From NCBI RefSeq assembly GCF_002179555.1, contig NZ_NHOU01000005.1, forward strand, positions 124,001 through 188,000: DNA of 64,000 nucleotides. The letters are read 5' to 3'. Origin of the DNA: Salinicola salarius (lineage in GTDB: Bacteria; Pseudomonadota; Gammaproteobacteria; Pseudomonadales; Halomonadaceae). The notes under the pieces are model-generated. The model ran no database searches, had not been told where the DNA came from, and saw only the letters and a list, made by a program, of their open reading frames with translations. The position numbers and the translations under genes are program-made. Positions 52,210 to 62,623 of the stretch are shown in pieces (within the stretch, counting starts at the first letter, position 1; each line of letters opens with the position of its first letter).

Positions 52210-53107
52210 TGCCTTCCTGAAGCGGCTGGCGCAGCGCGCCAGCCCGGCGACGGTGGATGCCTATCGTCGCGATATCACCGCCCTGATCGGCTATCTCGAG
52301 TCGCAGGACGTGAACAGCTGGCGCCAGCTCGACGTCACGCTGCTGCGGCGCTATCTGGCTCATGAGCGAACGCGCGGCATGGCGCCGAGAACGCTGGCGA
52401 GACGCCGCGCCGCGCTATCGCGCTTCGCCGATGAACTGGTCCATCGGGGCGAGCTGGATCATAACCCGGTGCAATTGACGCAGGCGCCACGGCAGCCGCG
52501 CCACCTGCCCAGCCCGGTGGATGTCGACCTGCTCGGCCAGTTTCTAGACACCCCCCACGATGGCGGGCCGCTGGACTGCCGCGATCAGGCCATGCTGGAG
52601 CTTTTCTACTCCTGCGGCCTGCGTCTGGCCGAACTGGCAGCGCTCGACCTTGCCAGCCTTGCCGACCGCCACGTGCGAGTGGTGGGTAAGGGCGGCAAGC
52701 CACGCCAGGTACCGTTGGGCAAACGTGCCGGCCAGGCCATCCAGACCTGGCTCGGGTTTCGCAGCACGCTGGCGGCAGAGGGCGAGACCGCCCTGTTCGT
52801 CGCCCAGCACGGCGGCCGTCTCGGTCATCGGTCGATCCAGAGCAGGCTGGCCGATACCGCCCGCAAGCGTGGCCTGTCGGAGCATTTGCATCCGCACCGG
52901 CTGCGCCACTCCTTCGCCAGTCATCTGCTGGAGTCCAGCCAGGATCTGCGCGCGGTGCAGGAATTGCTGGGCCATGCCAATCTCTCGACGACGCAGATCT
53001 ACACGCGCCTGGACTGGCAGCAGCTCGCCGAAGTCTACGACCAGGCCCATCCTCGGGCGCGGCGCAAGTCGGCCTCAGTCAACGACGAGAGTTCAGACAA
53101 ACCCTAG
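52193..53107 (+). CDS. xerC: Tyrosine recombinase XerC
   Basis: A 304-aa chromosome-dimer resolvase acting at dif with XerD. GTG start (MQAALDAFLKRLAQRASPAT). SAM-like N-terminal domain with YRRDITALIGYLE; catalytic Arg in YSCGLRLAEL, Lys in VVGKGGKPRQVPLG, HPHRLRHSFASHLLE, LGHANLSTTQIYTRL. The DUF484 neighbour distinguishes it from XerD. Confidence 0.95.
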   Translation: MQAALDAFLKRLAQRASPATVDAYRRDITALIGYLESQDVNSWRQLDVTLLRRYLAHERTRGMAPRTLARRRAALSRFADELVHRGELDHNPVQLTQAPRQPRHLPSPVDVDLLGQFLDTPHDGGPLDCRDQAMLELFYSCGLRLAELAALDLASLADRHVRVVGKGGKPRQVPLGKRAGQAIQTWLGFRSTLAAEGETALFVAQHGGRLGHRSIQSRLADTARKRGLSEHLHPHRLRHSFASHLLESSQDLRAVQELLGHANLSTTQIYTRLDWQQLAEVYDQAHPRARRKSASVNDESSDKP

Positions 53108-53119
53108 GAATTCCCCGAT

Positions 53120-53857
53120 ATGCCGCTGGACGCCATCACCTTCGATCTCGACGACACGCTGTGGCACAACGGCCCGGTCATGGCCCACGCCGAGCCGGCG
53201 CACTATCAATGGCTCGCCGAACGGGTCGACGCTCACCGAGGGCCGGCGGCGACACCGCTGGCCGAAGCCTTTCCGCTGGAAGCCTATCAGTCGATCCGCG
53301 CCGCGCTGATGCAGCGCTTCCCGTTGAGTCGAGGCGATCACAGCTGGATTCGCGAGCGCGCCATGCGCGAACTGCTGATCGAGCATGGCCTGTCTCCCGA
53401 CGAGGCGGCACAGTGGGCGGCAGCCGGCTTCGAGCACTTCATGACGCTGCGCCACGAGGTCGCGCTCTATCCCGAGGTCGTACCGATGTTCGACGCCTGG
53501 GCACGGCGCTACCGGCTCGGCATCATCACCAACGGCAACGTCGACGTGCGCCGGCTGTCGCTGGATCACCATTTCGACGTGATCATTCTCGCCGGTGAAA
53601 TGCACGCCTCGAAGCCGGACCCCCGCCCGTTCCTGTCGGCTGTGGCCCGGCTCGGCACGCAGCCCTATCGCACGCTTCACGTGGGGGACAACTGGGAAGA
53701 GGACGTGCTCGCCGCGCAGCGCCTCGGCATGCACGCCGTCTGGATCGACGCCAAGAACGAAGGCGAGCGGGAGCTGCCGCCCCGGGTGCATCGCGTGACG
53801 CACGTGAGGGAGTTGCCGGGTATCGTGGCGCAGCTGGACGACGAAGCGCGCCAGTAG
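53120..53857 (+). CDS. HAD-family phosphatase (YigB-like)
   Basis: A 245-aa haloacid-dehalogenase hydrolase. Motif I DLDDTLW, motif II ITNGNVD, motif III SKPDPRPF and motif IV VGDNWEEDVLAA are intact, with a helical cap. Position after xerC matches yigB, whose E. coli product removes phosphate from a riboflavin precursor; that exact role is inference. Confidence 0.9.
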   Translation: MPLDAITFDLDDTLWHNGPVMAHAEPAHYQWLAERVDAHRGPAATPLAEAFPLEAYQSIRAALMQRFPLSRGDHSWIRERAMRELLIEHGLSPDEAAQWAAAGFEHFMTLRHEVALYPEVVPMFDAWARRYRLGIITNGNVDVRRLSLDHHFDVIILAGEMHASKPDPRPFLSAVARLGTQPYRTLHVGDNWEEDVLAAQRLGMHAVWIDAKNEGERELPPRVHRVTHVRELPGIVAQLDDEARQ

Positions 53858-54192
53858 CGACTCACCACATCTGCACTGGCGGCCGATTCGACACTTCCCA
53901 GCTCACGGCGAACCTTGAATCGGCCACCATTCGACGCCTGTTCAGGGTGGCGCTGCGCGCAGAATCGATGAGCCGGGTCTTGCGACATGGATGTCGCAAG
54001 AGGTGCGCAGGACAGGATGTCCGTTCGCGCCGACTCGAGCTCAGCGATGACGCGCGAAGGGTTTCGCCGCCCTGGGCGTCAAAAAGGGGAGCGCGAGGGG
54101 CTTGCCCCTCGCATCAACGAGCAAAAGGGTGGTTAGTACTCGGCCAGTTGTAAGCCAGGAACGCTCGAATGAGTCGCTCCTTCGAAGAGAAC
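53858..54192. other. Convergent gap with two small hairpins
   Basis: 335 bp without a recognisable gene. TTGCGACAT-GG-ATGTCGCAA (53980-53999) is a 9-bp perfect stem, and GGACA-GGA-TGTCC (54010-54022) a 5-bp one. The pair has the look of a dispersed intergenic repeat. No strong terminator was seen. Confidence 0.5.
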
Positions 54193-54810
54193 TCAACTGG
54201 CCAACCACCGATCCATCACGCCATACGCCTGATCCAGCCCCTGGCGCTTCAGCGAGGAGAAGAGCTGCACGCTGACCAGGTCTTCCCACTCGGCCAGCCG
54301 TTTCCTGACCTGCTGCAGCGAGGCCTTGGCCGGTCCCTGCTTCAACTTGTCCGCCTTGGTCAGCAGGATATGCACCGGCAGTTCGCGATCGTCCGCCATC
54401 TCGAGCAACTGGATATCGAAATCGCTGAGCGGATGACGAACGTCCATCAACAGGATCAACCCGCCCAGCGAGCGACGCCGGTGCAGGTAATCGGCGAGAT
54501 GTGCCTGCCACTCCTTCTTCATCGCCTCCGGCACCTTGGCGTAGCCGTAACCCGGCAGGTCGACGAGCCTGAGCTGGTCATCGTTCTGCAGCGTGAAGAA
54601 GTTGATCAACTGCGTGCGCCCCGGCGTCTTCGAGGTGCGCGCCAGCGCCCGCTGTTGGGTCAACGCATTGATGGCACTGGACTTGCCGGCGTTGGAGCGC
54701 CCCGCGAACGCGACCTCGACGCCTCGGTCCGGCGGGCATTTGGCCAGCGTCGGCGCACTGATCAGAAAGGTCGCCGTCTGATAGTTGCGGCGCTCGGTAG
54801 TGGCAGTCAT
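54193..54810 (-). CDS. yihA: Ribosome-biogenesis GTPase YihA/YsxC (EngB)
   Basis: A 205-aa GTPase for 50S assembly. Start [20 protein letters not shown] at 54810. G1 [11 protein letters not shown]2 [12 protein letters not shown]3 [11 protein letters not shown]4 [10 protein letters not shown] and G5 LFSSLKRQG. The 279-bp gap upstream to dsbA holds three imperfect GCTCCC...AGACGAG repeats (54888-54962) but no gene. Confidence 0.96.
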   Translation of the reverse strand: MTATTERRNYQTATFLISAPTLAKCPPDRGVEVAFAGRSNAGKSSAINALTQQRALARTSKTPGRTQLINFFTLQNDDQLRLVDLPGYGYAKVPEAMKKEWQAHLADYLHRRRSLGGLILLMDVRHPLSDFDIQLLEMADDRELPVHILLTKADKLKQGPAKASLQQVRKRLAEWEDLVSVQLFSSLKRQGLDQAYGVMDRWLAS

Positions 54811-55146
54811 GGCAGGCTCGATTATCTTGAGACGGTAACGTCGCGCAGTGTACCACGCGTATTCCACCCAGGATGAGGCGTGACGTTCGGCGCTCCCGAA
54901 GGCGGGGCTGCTGCTCGATGCTCCCGCAGACGAGACTTCTGTGCGACGCTCCCAGACGAGCGTTTGGCGGCCTACGCTTTTGCGTCCATTTCTGTCAGGC
55001 TAAGAGAAACCGGTCGGTAGCAGGCTAGCAAGGGAACCTCGCAGTCCTTCGGGGCTCCAATACCCGTGGCGTGCCGACCACCGACAGCGGTTTCATGGAA
55101 CACGATGTCATCGACAATGATTTTCGATATTCAGGAGCAGTAACGC

Positions 55147-55785
55147 ATGATCAAGTCTTTTATGGCGCTATTGGCCGGGCTGACATTCTCGGGCGCAGTG
55201 ATGGCGGCGGATATCGTCGAAGGTCAGGACTATCAGGTCGTCGACGAGCCGATGAAAACGGACGTGCCGGCGGACCAGATCGAAGTCACCGAAGTGTTCT
55301 GGTATGGCTGCCCCCACTGTTACGCGCTGGAAGAACCGCTCAACGAGTGGGTCGCCCAGCTTCCCGACGATGTCGCTTTCGATCGCATGGCAGCGCCGCT
55401 GGGCAAGGTGTGGGAACAGCACGCCACGGCCTTCTACGCGGCCGAACAGCTCGGCATCGAAGAGAAACTGCGCCAGGACTTTTTCGACGCCATCCACAAG
55501 AATGGCCAGCGCCTGACCGACAAGGACGACATCGCCGAGTTCTTCACCCACTATGGTGTCAGCAAGGATGAAGCGCTCAAGGCGCTCGACTCCTTCGGCG
55601 TCAAAAGCGAGATCCAGCAGGCTTCCGCCAAGATGCGCGGCTACAAGCTGATGGGTGTCCCCGACCTGATCGTCGACGGCCGTTATGTCGTCACGCCCGA
55701 TTCCGCCGGCTCGCTGGAAAACATGCCCAAGATCGCCAGCGCGCTGATCGAGAAGGTTCGCGAGGAACGCACCGAGAGCGAGTGA
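55147..55785 (+). CDS. dsbA: Thiol:disulfide interchange protein DsbA
   Basis: A 212-aa periplasmic oxidase. Signal peptide MIKSFMALLAGLTFSGAVMA, mature start ADIVEGQDYQVV. The redox site is CPHC in FWYGCPHCYALEEPL, and the cis-Pro loop is LMGVPDLIVDGRY. The thioredoxin fold is split by a helical insertion. It precedes an EEP-family gene by 4 bp. Confidence 0.95.
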   Translation: MIKSFMALLAGLTFSGAVMAADIVEGQDYQVVDEPMKTDVPADQIEVTEVFWYGCPHCYALEEPLNEWVAQLPDDVAFDRMAAPLGKVWEQHATAFYAAEQLGIEEKLRQDFFDAIHKNGQRLTDKDDIAEFFTHYGVSKDEALKALDSFGVKSEIQQASAKMRGYKLMGVPDLIVDGRYVVTPDSAGSLENMPKIASALIEKVREERTESE

Positions 55786-55789
55786 CGCC

Positions 55790-56611
55790 ATGTCCCTAGC
55801 CGCCTCGACACCCGCCAGCGAGGTCGCGCCGACGCTGAAGCTGCTGACCTGCAATCTGCAGGTCGGCATTCACACTTCGGCCTACCATCACTATTTCACG
55901 CGAAGCTGGCAACATCTGCTGCCCCATCCCAAGCGCAGTTCGCGCCTCGATGTCGTGGCCAGCACGCTATCGGCCTACGATATCGTCGGGCTCCAGGAGG
56001 TCGATGGCGGCAGCTTCCGCTCCAATCACGTCAATCAGGTGGAATATCTCGCCAAGCGCTCGGCGTTCGATTTCCACTTCCAGCAGCTCAACCGCAACCT
56101 GGGGCATGTCGCCCAGCACAGCAACGGTCTGCTGTCGCGTCTGATGCCCAACCGGGTCGACGAGCACCGTCTGCCCGGCATGCGTGGGCGAGGAGCGATT
56201 CATGCCCGCTACGGCGAAGGGCCGGACGCCCTGCATGTCTTCGTCGCGCACCTGGCGCTCAGCCAGCGCGGTCGCCTGCGTCAGCTCGACTACCTCGGCG
56301 AGATCATCGAGCCGCTGCATCACGTGGTGGTCATGGGCGATCTCAACTGCACGCCGGAGCAGCTGTTGGCGCATCCGCGATTCTGCCGCGCGCTGGACCT
56401 CAATCCGCTCAAACCGCAGCTCAGCTATCCGGCCTGGCAGCCCCGCCGGGCGCTGGACCATATTCTGCTGTCTTCATCGCTGAAGGCCGAGCCGCCTCGT
56501 GTCCTGGAGGCGATGTTCTCGGACCATCTCCCCATTGCCATGGACATCCATCTGCCGGTTGCCTGCCGGCGAAGCATCGGCCTCGGCGCCGATCGCAGCA
56601 CGGACACTTGA
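55790..56611 (+). CDS. Endonuclease/exonuclease/phosphatase-family protein
   Basis: A 273-aa EEP-fold metal hydrolase. LLTCNLQVGIH, the metal Glu in VGLQEVDGGSF, VFVAHLALS, VVMGDLNCTPE and the C-terminal SDHLPIAMDI. No signal peptide. The family covers nucleases and phosphodiesterases; the substrate is unknown. It is probably co-transcribed with dsbA, a common pairing in gammaproteobacteria. Confidence 0.88.
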   Translation: MSLAASTPASEVAPTLKLLTCNLQVGIHTSAYHHYFTRSWQHLLPHPKRSSRLDVVASTLSAYDIVGLQEVDGGSFRSNHVNQVEYLAKRSAFDFHFQQLNRNLGHVAQHSNGLLSRLMPNRVDEHRLPGMRGRGAIHARYGEGPDALHVFVAHLALSQRGRLRQLDYLGEIIEPLHHVVVMGDLNCTPEQLLAHPRFCRALDLNPLKPQLSYPAWQPRRALDHILLSSSLKAEPPRVLEAMFSDHLPIAMDIHLPVACRRSIGLGADRSTDT

Positions 56612-56632
56612 GATACGACTGAGATACGAAAA

Positions 56633-56656
56633 AGCGCCTCCGAGGAGGCGCTTTTC
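56633..56656. terminator. Bidirectional terminator between EEP gene and nuoN
   Basis: AGCGCCTCC-GA-GGAGGCGCT, 9-bp stem, with A-tract on the left and TTTT on the right; serves the plus-strand dsbA transcript and the minus-strand nuo operon. Confidence 0.88.
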
Positions 56657-56698
56657 CCTACCGGATCGAGACGGCCGGCAGTCATCCGCCGACCACCG

Positions 56699-58156
56699 TC
56701 ATCCCGCTACCCAGTTTACCCAGTTGATCATCGGCGTCGGGTAGAGCCCCAGCAGGATGACCAGCGTGGCCACGCCCAACACCACCATGCCGCCGGCCCG
56801 TTCGGCCCAGTCGTGGGTCGCGTCGCGACGCTGCATGCCGGGTTCGTGCAGGAACAGCGTGACCATCACGCGCAGGTAGTAATAAAGCCCGATGGCACTT
56901 CCCAGCACCACGCCGCCGACCAGCCACCAGCGATGGGCTTCGACACCCACCGCGATGATGTAGAACTTGCCGATGAAGCCTGCGGTGAACGGAATCCCCG
57001 CCAGCGACAGCATCGACACCGTCATTACCGCAGTAAGATAGGGGCGGCGCCAGAACAGGCCGCGGTAGTGGTGCAACGGGCTCGCGTCCGCCGTACCGCC
57101 GGTGGCCACGTAGGGGCTCGATACCAGCGTGACGACGCCGAAGGCACCGAGCGTGGTCAGCACGTAGGTGACCAGATAGATCCCCACGGTCTCCACGGCC
57201 AGCCCCTCGTTGACCACCAGCGCCACCAGCAGATAGCCGAAATGGGCAATCGAAGAGTAGCCCAGCAGGCGTTTGAGATCGTTCTGGGTCAGCGCCAGCA
57301 GGTTGCCTACCAGCATGGTGACGACGGCGATGAAGCCGAGCAGGTCGTGCCACCAGTTTTCGTGAAACGCCAGCGTCGACTGGAAGAGCCGCACCAGCAC
57401 CAGAAACACCGCCACCTTGCTGGCCGTGGCCAGGAATGTCGTTGCCGGCCCGGGCCCGCCCTGATAGACGTCCGGCGTCCAAAGATGAAACGGCACGATG
57501 GAGAGCTTGAACGCCAGACCTACCAAGAGCATGCCGGCGCCCGCCAGCAGCCAGGGGTCGCTGCCGTAGGTCGACAACGCTTCGCCCAGCTCGGCGAAAT
57601 CCAATGTGCCGGTTATCGCATAGAGCAGCGCCATGCCGAAGAGCAGGAAGGCGGTGGCAGCCGCCGACAGCACCATGTACTTGATACCGCTTTCCAGCGC
57701 GCCACGGTCCCGGAAGGTATAGGCAAGCATCCCGAACAGCGGCATCGACAGCAGTTCGATGCCGAAAAACAGCGTCGTCATGTGACGTGCGGAAACCAGT
57801 ACCAGCCCGCCGGCCGCGGCACTCAGCAGCAGCAGGTAGAATTCGTCCCGCGGACCTTCGTAGCCCTCGAGGTAATGGTGAGCCAGCGTGACGCAGGCCA
57901 GCGTCGACATCAGCACCAGCACGCCGCCGAAACGTGACAGATCGTCGACCACCAGTACCGAAGTGACATCGACCGTGCCCAGCGTCCAGCCGAACAGCAA
58001 CGCCAGCAGCGCCACGTTGAGTCCGACGGCGGTCAGGATCGCGCTCAGCGTGTGGTTGCGCTGCCAGGCGATCGACAGCATCACCACGATCACGGTCAGG
58101 CAGACCAGAATCAGCGGAGAAATGGCCAGTAATGCCATCGTGGTAGCGTGGCTCAT
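56699..58156 (-). CDS. nuoN: NADH-quinone oxidoreductase subunit N
   Basis: A 485-aa antiporter-like proton channel of complex I with ~14 membrane helices. MTTLFFGIELLSMPLFGMLA contains the key membrane Glu; KYMVLSAAATAFLLFGMAL and PFHLWTPDVYQGGP carry conserved Lys and His, and LKRLLGYSSIAHFGY the second Lys. Last gene of the nuo operon; overlaps nuoM by 4 nt and ends before a terminator. Confidence 0.97.
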   Translation of the reverse strand: MSHATTMALLAISPLILVCLTVIVVMLSIAWQRNHTLSAILTAVGLNVALLALLFGWTLGTVDVTSVLVVDDLSRFGGVLVLMSTLACVTLAHHYLEGYEGPRDEFYLLLLSAAAGGLVLVSARHMTTLFFGIELLSMPLFGMLAYTFRDRGALESGIKYMVLSAAATAFLLFGMALLYAITGTLDFAELGEALSTYGSDPWLLAGAGMLLVGLAFKLSIVPFHLWTPDVYQGGPGPATTFLATASKVAVFLVLVRLFQSTLAFHENWWHDLLGFIAVVTMLVGNLLALTQNDLKRLLGYSSIAHFGYLLVALVVNEGLAVETVGIYLVTYVLTTLGAFGVVTLVSSPYVATGGTADASPLHHYRGLFWRRPYLTAVMTVSMLSLAGIPFTAGFIGKFYIIAVGVEAHRWWLVGGVVLGSAIGLYYYLRVMVTLFLHEPGMQRRDATHDWAERAGGMVVLGVATLVILLGLYPTPMINWVNWVAG

Positions 58157-59679
58157 TGGGCACCTCCCGTCATTGCCCCGGCTTGCTGAACGCTCTGTTG
58201 CACGACCTGCATGGCGCCGGCGGAGGTATCCAGCAGCGGCTGGGGATAGATGCCGAAGAACACCACCAGGGCGACGATGCCGAACAGCAGTACCGTCTCG
58301 CGTCGATCCAGCCCAGCCAGCGGCGTCTCCTCTCTCGGCGGCCCGTAGTAGACGCGCTGCATGATGAACAGCGAGTAGACGGCAGCCAGGATCAGGCCAA
58401 CGCTGGAGATGACCACGATCCAGGGTGCGACGCCGAATGCGCCGAACATCACCATGAACTCACCGACGAAATTGGCGGTACCGGGGAGTCCCAGCGACGC
58501 CGCCACGAACACCAGCGCGAATCCCGGCAGACCACGGATACGCCCCCACAGGCCACCCATCTCGCGCATGTCGCGGGTATGCAGACGCTCGTAGAGCTGG
58601 CCGGACAGGATGAACAGTCCGGCGGCGGAAAACGCATGCGCCACCATCAACGCCACCACGCCCTGCAGTGCCAGTTCGGTACCGGCATAGATACCGATCA
58701 GCACGAAGCCCATGTGGGAAATACTGGTGTAGGCGATCAGGCGTTTCAGGTCCTGCTGGCCGCAGGCGAGGATCGCGCCGTAGAAGATGCCGATCAGGCC
58801 CAGCGTCATCGCCACCGGCGCGAAGGCCTGGGACGCTTCCGGGAACAGCGGCAGCGCAAAGCGCAGCATCCCGTAGGCCGCCGTCTTGAGCAGGATACCG
58901 GCAAGATCCACGCTACCAGCCGTCGGTGCCTGGGCGTGAGCATCCGGTAGCCAGCCGTGCAGCGGCACCACCGGCAGCTTGACCGCGAAGGCGACGAAGA
59001 AGCCGAGCATCAGCCACCAGGCGGTGGTTTCGGACAGCGGCGTATCGAGCAGATCCGCATAGGCGAAGGTGTATTCACCGGTGGCGCCATGGTGAGCGAA
59101 CACCAGCCCAAGAATGGCAATCAGCATCAGCAGGCCGCTGGCCTGGGTATAGATGAAGAACTTGGTGGCCGCGCCGATCCGCGAACTGCCCCGGGAGCCG
59201 CTGTGGCCCCACAGCGCGATCAGGAAATACATCGGCACCAGCATCATTTCCCAGAACAGGAAGAACAGGAACAGGTCGATAGCGAGAAAGACCCCGACCA
59301 CGCCACCGAGAATCCACAGCAGGTTGAGGTGGAAGAATCCGACCCGCTGCACGATCTCCTTCCACGAGCAGATCACGGCCATGGCGCCGAGCAGCCCGGT
59401 CAGCGCGATCATCAACAGCGACAATCCGTCGATCGCCAGATGCACCTGGATGCCGAAACGCGGAATCCAGTCGGCCTGCCACTCCAGCGTCCAGGCACTG
59501 GCGGCCCCTTCCGCCGGCAGGCTGAAGTCGCTGCCGACCCACAGCCCCAGCACCATCGCCAGCTCGAGCAGCATGGTGCCAAGCGCGATCCAGCGTGGCG
59601 CCTGGTCGCCGAAGCGTTCGGCCTGCCAGCACAGCAGGCCGCCAATGAAGGGGATCAGTATCAGCCAGACCAGAGTCAT
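58153..59679 (-). CDS. nuoM: NADH-quinone oxidoreductase subunit M
   Basis: A 508-aa antiporter-like subunit. Key Glu in FFLFWEMMLVPMYFLIALWG, Lys in KFFIYTQASGLLM, VPLHGWLPDAHAQAPTAGSV and QQDLKRLIAYTSISHMGFV. About 14 membrane helices. Separated from nuoL by 92 bp. Confidence 0.97.
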   Translation of the reverse strand: MTLVWLILIPFIGGLLCWQAERFGDQAPRWIALGTMLLELAMVLGLWVGSDFSLPAEGAASAWTLEWQADWIPRFGIQVHLAIDGLSLLMIALTGLLGAMAVICSWKEIVQRVGFFHLNLLWILGGVVGVFLAIDLFLFFLFWEMMLVPMYFLIALWGHSGSRGSSRIGAATKFFIYTQASGLLMLIAILGLVFAHHGATGEYTFAYADLLDTPLSETTAWWLMLGFFVAFAVKLPVVPLHGWLPDAHAQAPTAGSVDLAGILLKTAAYGMLRFALPLFPEASQAFAPVAMTLGLIGIFYGAILACGQQDLKRLIAYTSISHMGFVLIGIYAGTELALQGVVALMVAHAFSAAGLFILSGQLYERLHTRDMREMGGLWGRIRGLPGFALVFVAASLGLPGTANFVGEFMVMFGAFGVAPWIVVISSVGLILAAVYSLFIMQRVYYGPPREETPLAGLDRRETVLLFGIVALVVFFGIYPQPLLDTSAGAMQVVQQSVQQAGAMTGGAQ

Positions 59680-59771
59680 GAATCAGCCATCCGCGATAGA
59701 GTGAATTCCGTGTGCTCCCGACACGATGTCGCCGAGCCGTCAGCACTGTGCATCGTTCCTGCGCCCATCTG

Positions 59772-61622
59772 TCAGCCCACCAGCAGGAAGGCAAGCAGCA
59801 GCGTCGCCCCCAGCACCATCGACACGGCGTAATGGCGCATCAGACCCGTCTGGGTCATGCGCAGCCCGTGGTGCGAGGCACGCGCCAGCCACGGCAGGAT
59901 ATTGCACAGCGAGTTGATCCAGTCGTCTCGATTGACCCTGACCAGTCCTTGATAGGGGCGCACGAACAGCCAGTCGTAAAGCGCATCGAAACCCCAGGCG
60001 TTGTGCCAGAACGTCCACAGCCGGGCGCCGCGCGGATCCGCCATCCCGCGACGAATCAGGTCGCGCCGACGCTTGAACAGCCAGCCGGCGAACAGTACGC
60101 CGCCGACGGCCACGATCATCGCGACGACTTCGAGAATGTGAGTTCCCAGCCCCTCTCCCGCCGGTCCGGGAGGCAACACCTCGTCCAGCGGAGGCGTCAG
60201 TTGCGCACCGATCGCGGTCGACATCACGATCAGCACGACCAGCGGTACGCCATGCACCAAGCCCTTGCCAGCGTGGGCGTCGCGGGCGTGATCGCTCTTC
60301 GGCGCGCCATGGAAGGTGCCGAGAATCAGGCGCACGGTGTAGATCGAGGTCAGCAGTGCGCCGAACAGACCGGCGAGCATCAGAATGCCGTGGCCCGAAG
60401 CGAGCGCCGACACCAGGATCGCGTCCTTGCTGTAGAAGCCAGCCGTGACCAGTGGCAGGGCCGCCAGTGCCGCGCCCCCGACGATGAACCCGGCGTAGGT
60501 CAGCGGCAGCTTGCGCCACAGCCCGCCGAGGCGGCGCATGTCCTGCTCGTGATGGGTGCAGATGATTACCGAACCGGCGGAGAGGAACAGCAGCGCCTTG
60601 AAGAAGGCATGGATCATCAGGTGGAAGATCGCCGCATCGAACGCGCCAACACCCAGCGCCAGGAACATGTAGCCGATCTGACTCATGGTCGAGTACGCCA
60701 GCACCCGCTTGATGTCGGTCTGCGCCAGTGCCGCGAACCCCGCCACCAGCAGCGTCAGCGCGCCGATTACGCCGACCAGCAGCAGCACGTCCGGGGCCAT
60801 CAGGAAGATTCCGTTCATGCGTGCGATCAGATAGACGCCTGCGGTGACCATGGTCGCCGCATGGATCAGCGCCGACACCGGCGTGGGGCCGGCCATGGCG
60901 TCCGCTAACCAGGTGTGCAGCGGCAGCTGTGCCGATTTGCCGATCGCCCCGCCGAGCAGCATCAGCGCCGCGAGCTGCGGCATCAGGCCGCCCTCGCTCC
61001 AGATCTCCGGCGCGCGCGCCAGCAGCGTCTGGATATTGAGCGAACCCAGTTCGACATAGAGCAGGAACATACCGATCGCCAGGAACACGTCGCCGGTACG
61101 CGTAATGACGAACGCCTTGAAGGCCGCCCAGCCGTTGGCTGGCGTACGGTAGTAGTAGCCGATCAGCAGATAGCTGCAGAGCCCCACCCCTTCCCAGCCG
61201 AAGTAGAGCAGCAGCAGGTTATCGCCCAGCACCAGCAGGATCATGCTGAACACGAACAGGTTCATGTGACAGAAGAAACGGGTCACACCCTCCTCGCCGC
61301 GCATGTACCAGGCCGCGAACAGGTGGATGAAGAAGCCGACGCCGGTGATGACGCCGAGCAGCGTCAGCGACAGGCCATCGAGCATCAGCCCCATGGTGGG
61401 CTGGAAATCCCCCACCGTGATCCAGTGCCAGAGCGTCAGCGTCTGCGCCGACTGGCCGTGGTCGTAGAAATCGATCCCGACCCACAGCGTGCATAGCGCC
61501 GCCAGGCCGATCGAAGCGACACCGATGGTGGCGCTGGCCCGCTCGGAGAGCCGGCCGAACGAGAGCGCCAGGATCAACGATCCCAGCAGCGGGAAGACGA
61601 AGGTGAGGGTAAGTAGATTCAT
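59772..61622 (-). CDS. nuoL: NADH-quinone oxidoreductase subunit L
   Basis: A 616-aa subunit. Start [20 protein letters not shown] at 61622; the frame continues far upstream over nuoK/J but that is a shadow. Glu in [55 protein letters not shown] and [17 protein letters not shown]. The C-terminal lateral helix region ends in a hydrophobic segment ([19 protein letters not shown]). Overlaps nuoK by 4 nt. Confidence 0.97.
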   Translation of the reverse strand: MNLLTLTFVFPLLGSLILALSFGRLSERASATIGVASIGLAALCTLWVGIDFYDHGQSAQTLTLWHWITVGDFQPTMGLMLDGLSLTLLGVITGVGFFIHLFAAWYMRGEEGVTRFFCHMNLFVFSMILLVLGDNLLLLYFGWEGVGLCSYLLIGYYYRTPANGWAAFKAFVITRTGDVFLAIGMFLLYVELGSLNIQTLLARAPEIWSEGGLMPQLAALMLLGGAIGKSAQLPLHTWLADAMAGPTPVSALIHAATMVTAGVYLIARMNGIFLMAPDVLLLVGVIGALTLLVAGFAALAQTDIKRVLAYSTMSQIGYMFLALGVGAFDAAIFHLMIHAFFKALLFLSAGSVIICTHHEQDMRRLGGLWRKLPLTYAGFIVGGAALAALPLVTAGFYSKDAILVSALASGHGILMLAGLFGALLTSIYTVRLILGTFHGAPKSDHARDAHAGKGLVHGVPLVVLIVMSTAIGAQLTPPLDEVLPPGPAGEGLGTHILEVVAMIVAVGGVLFAGWLFKRRRDLIRRGMADPRGARLWTFWHNAWGFDALYDWLFVRPYQGLVRVNRDDWINSLCNILPWLARASHHGLRMTQTGLMRHYAVSMVLGATLLLAFLLVG

Positions 61623-61927
61623 CCGCGCAACCTGCCAGCCGCATCGATATCGAGAGTCTTGAAGCGCCGATAGAGCTGCATCAACAGCGCCAGCCCCACG
61701 CTCGCCTCGGCCGCTGCCAGCGTGATGATCATCAGAAACATCACCTGGCCGTCGGCCTGGTGCCAATGAGTGCCGCCGACGATGAACGCCAGGCCGGCGG
61801 CGTTCATCATGATCTCTAGGCTCATCAGCACGAACAGCATGTTGCGCCGCGTCATCAGCCCGGCCAGCCCCAGCACGAACAGGATCGCCGCCAGCCACAG
61901 GCCGTGTTCTACCGGAATGCCCGTCAT
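61619..61927 (-). CDS. nuoK: NADH-quinone oxidoreductase subunit K
   Basis: A 102-aa membrane subunit with three helices and the two conserved membrane Glu in [18 protein letters not shown] and [20 protein letters not shown]. Overlaps nuoJ and nuoL by 4 nt. Confidence 0.97.
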   Translation of the reverse strand: MTGIPVEHGLWLAAILFVLGLAGLMTRRNMLFVLMSLEIMMNAAGLAFIVGGTHWHQADGQVMFLMIITLAAAEASVGLALLMQLYRRFKTLDIDAAGRLRG

Positions 61928-62547
61928 GCCTTGCCCTCCTGCGTGCGGTTCTGTTCACGTGTATTGACCGGGGTTTCACGGACCGGCGCGGCATCCGCCT
62001 GGGCCTGCTCGTTGAGCTCGCGCTGGCGCTCGCGGGCCAGATCGGCTTCATCGTGCGCTTCGCTGCGGCCCAGATGAGACGCCGCCACCAGCGCCGCCAG
62101 CAGCAGCATGGCGGCCAGCTCGACGATGACCAGATAGGGGCCGAACAGCGAGATCCCCACCATTTTGGCCGTCAGCGTCTCGCCGCTGATGCTGCCTTGG
62201 TAGTCGCCGCTGGCCAGCGTGACGATCATCACGATCAGCAACACCGCTGTCAGCACCGCGGGCCCCACCCACGCCTTGGGCTGGAGCCAGGCACGCTCCT
62301 GCTCCACCGCCGACTCGCCGAGATTGAGCATCATCACCACGAACACGAACAGCACCATGATCGCCCCGGCGTAGACGATGATCTCGAGCGCCCCAGCAAA
62401 CGGCGCACCGAGGGCGAAGAACACCATCGCCACCGCGATCAGCGACACGATCAAATAGAGCAGCGCGTGAACCGGGTGCGTACCCGTCACCACGCGAAGG
62501 GTGGCGAGAATCGCGACCAGCCCACTCAAGTAAAACGCGATTTGCAT
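61924..62547 (-). CDS. nuoJ: NADH-quinone oxidoreductase subunit J
   Basis: A 207-aa membrane subunit, start [20 protein letters not shown] at 62547. Conserved [20 protein letters not shown] and [18 protein letters not shown] contain the transmembrane-helix-3 region coupled to quinone chemistry. The C-terminal ~45 residues are hydrophilic ([20 protein letters not shown]), longer than E. coli (184 aa). Confidence 0.96.
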   Translation of the reverse strand: MQIAFYLSGLVAILATLRVVTGTHPVHALLYLIVSLIAVAMVFFALGAPFAGALEIIVYAGAIMVLFVFVVMMLNLGESAVEQERAWLQPKAWVGPAVLTAVLLIVMIVTLASGDYQGSISGETLTAKMVGISLFGPYLVIVELAAMLLLAALVAASHLGRSEAHDEADLARERQRELNEQAQADAAPVRETPVNTREQNRTQEGKA

Positions 62548-62623
62548 GCTTCTCTCCCAGCAAACGGCTTCGAACCGCAACCTGCACGTTGGCGCCGAAG
62601 TTCCGGCGCAGCGATGCCGTGAC

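Noticed and set aside
54888-54962. Three imperfect GCTCCC...AGACGAG repeats before dsbA
   Set aside because: Too short and diverged to call a defined element; mentioned only as part of the yihA-dsbA gap.
56682-58163. 493-codon minus frame over nuoN in another phase
   Set aside because: Arg/Gly-rich out-of-phase copy; nuoN in the adjacent phase has the proper membrane helices and key Lys/Glu residues.
61623-62051. Upstream extension of nuoL to a 759-aa protein
   Set aside because: The extra 143 residues lie over nuoK and nuoJ and are Arg-rich; NuoL starts at [14 protein letters not shown].
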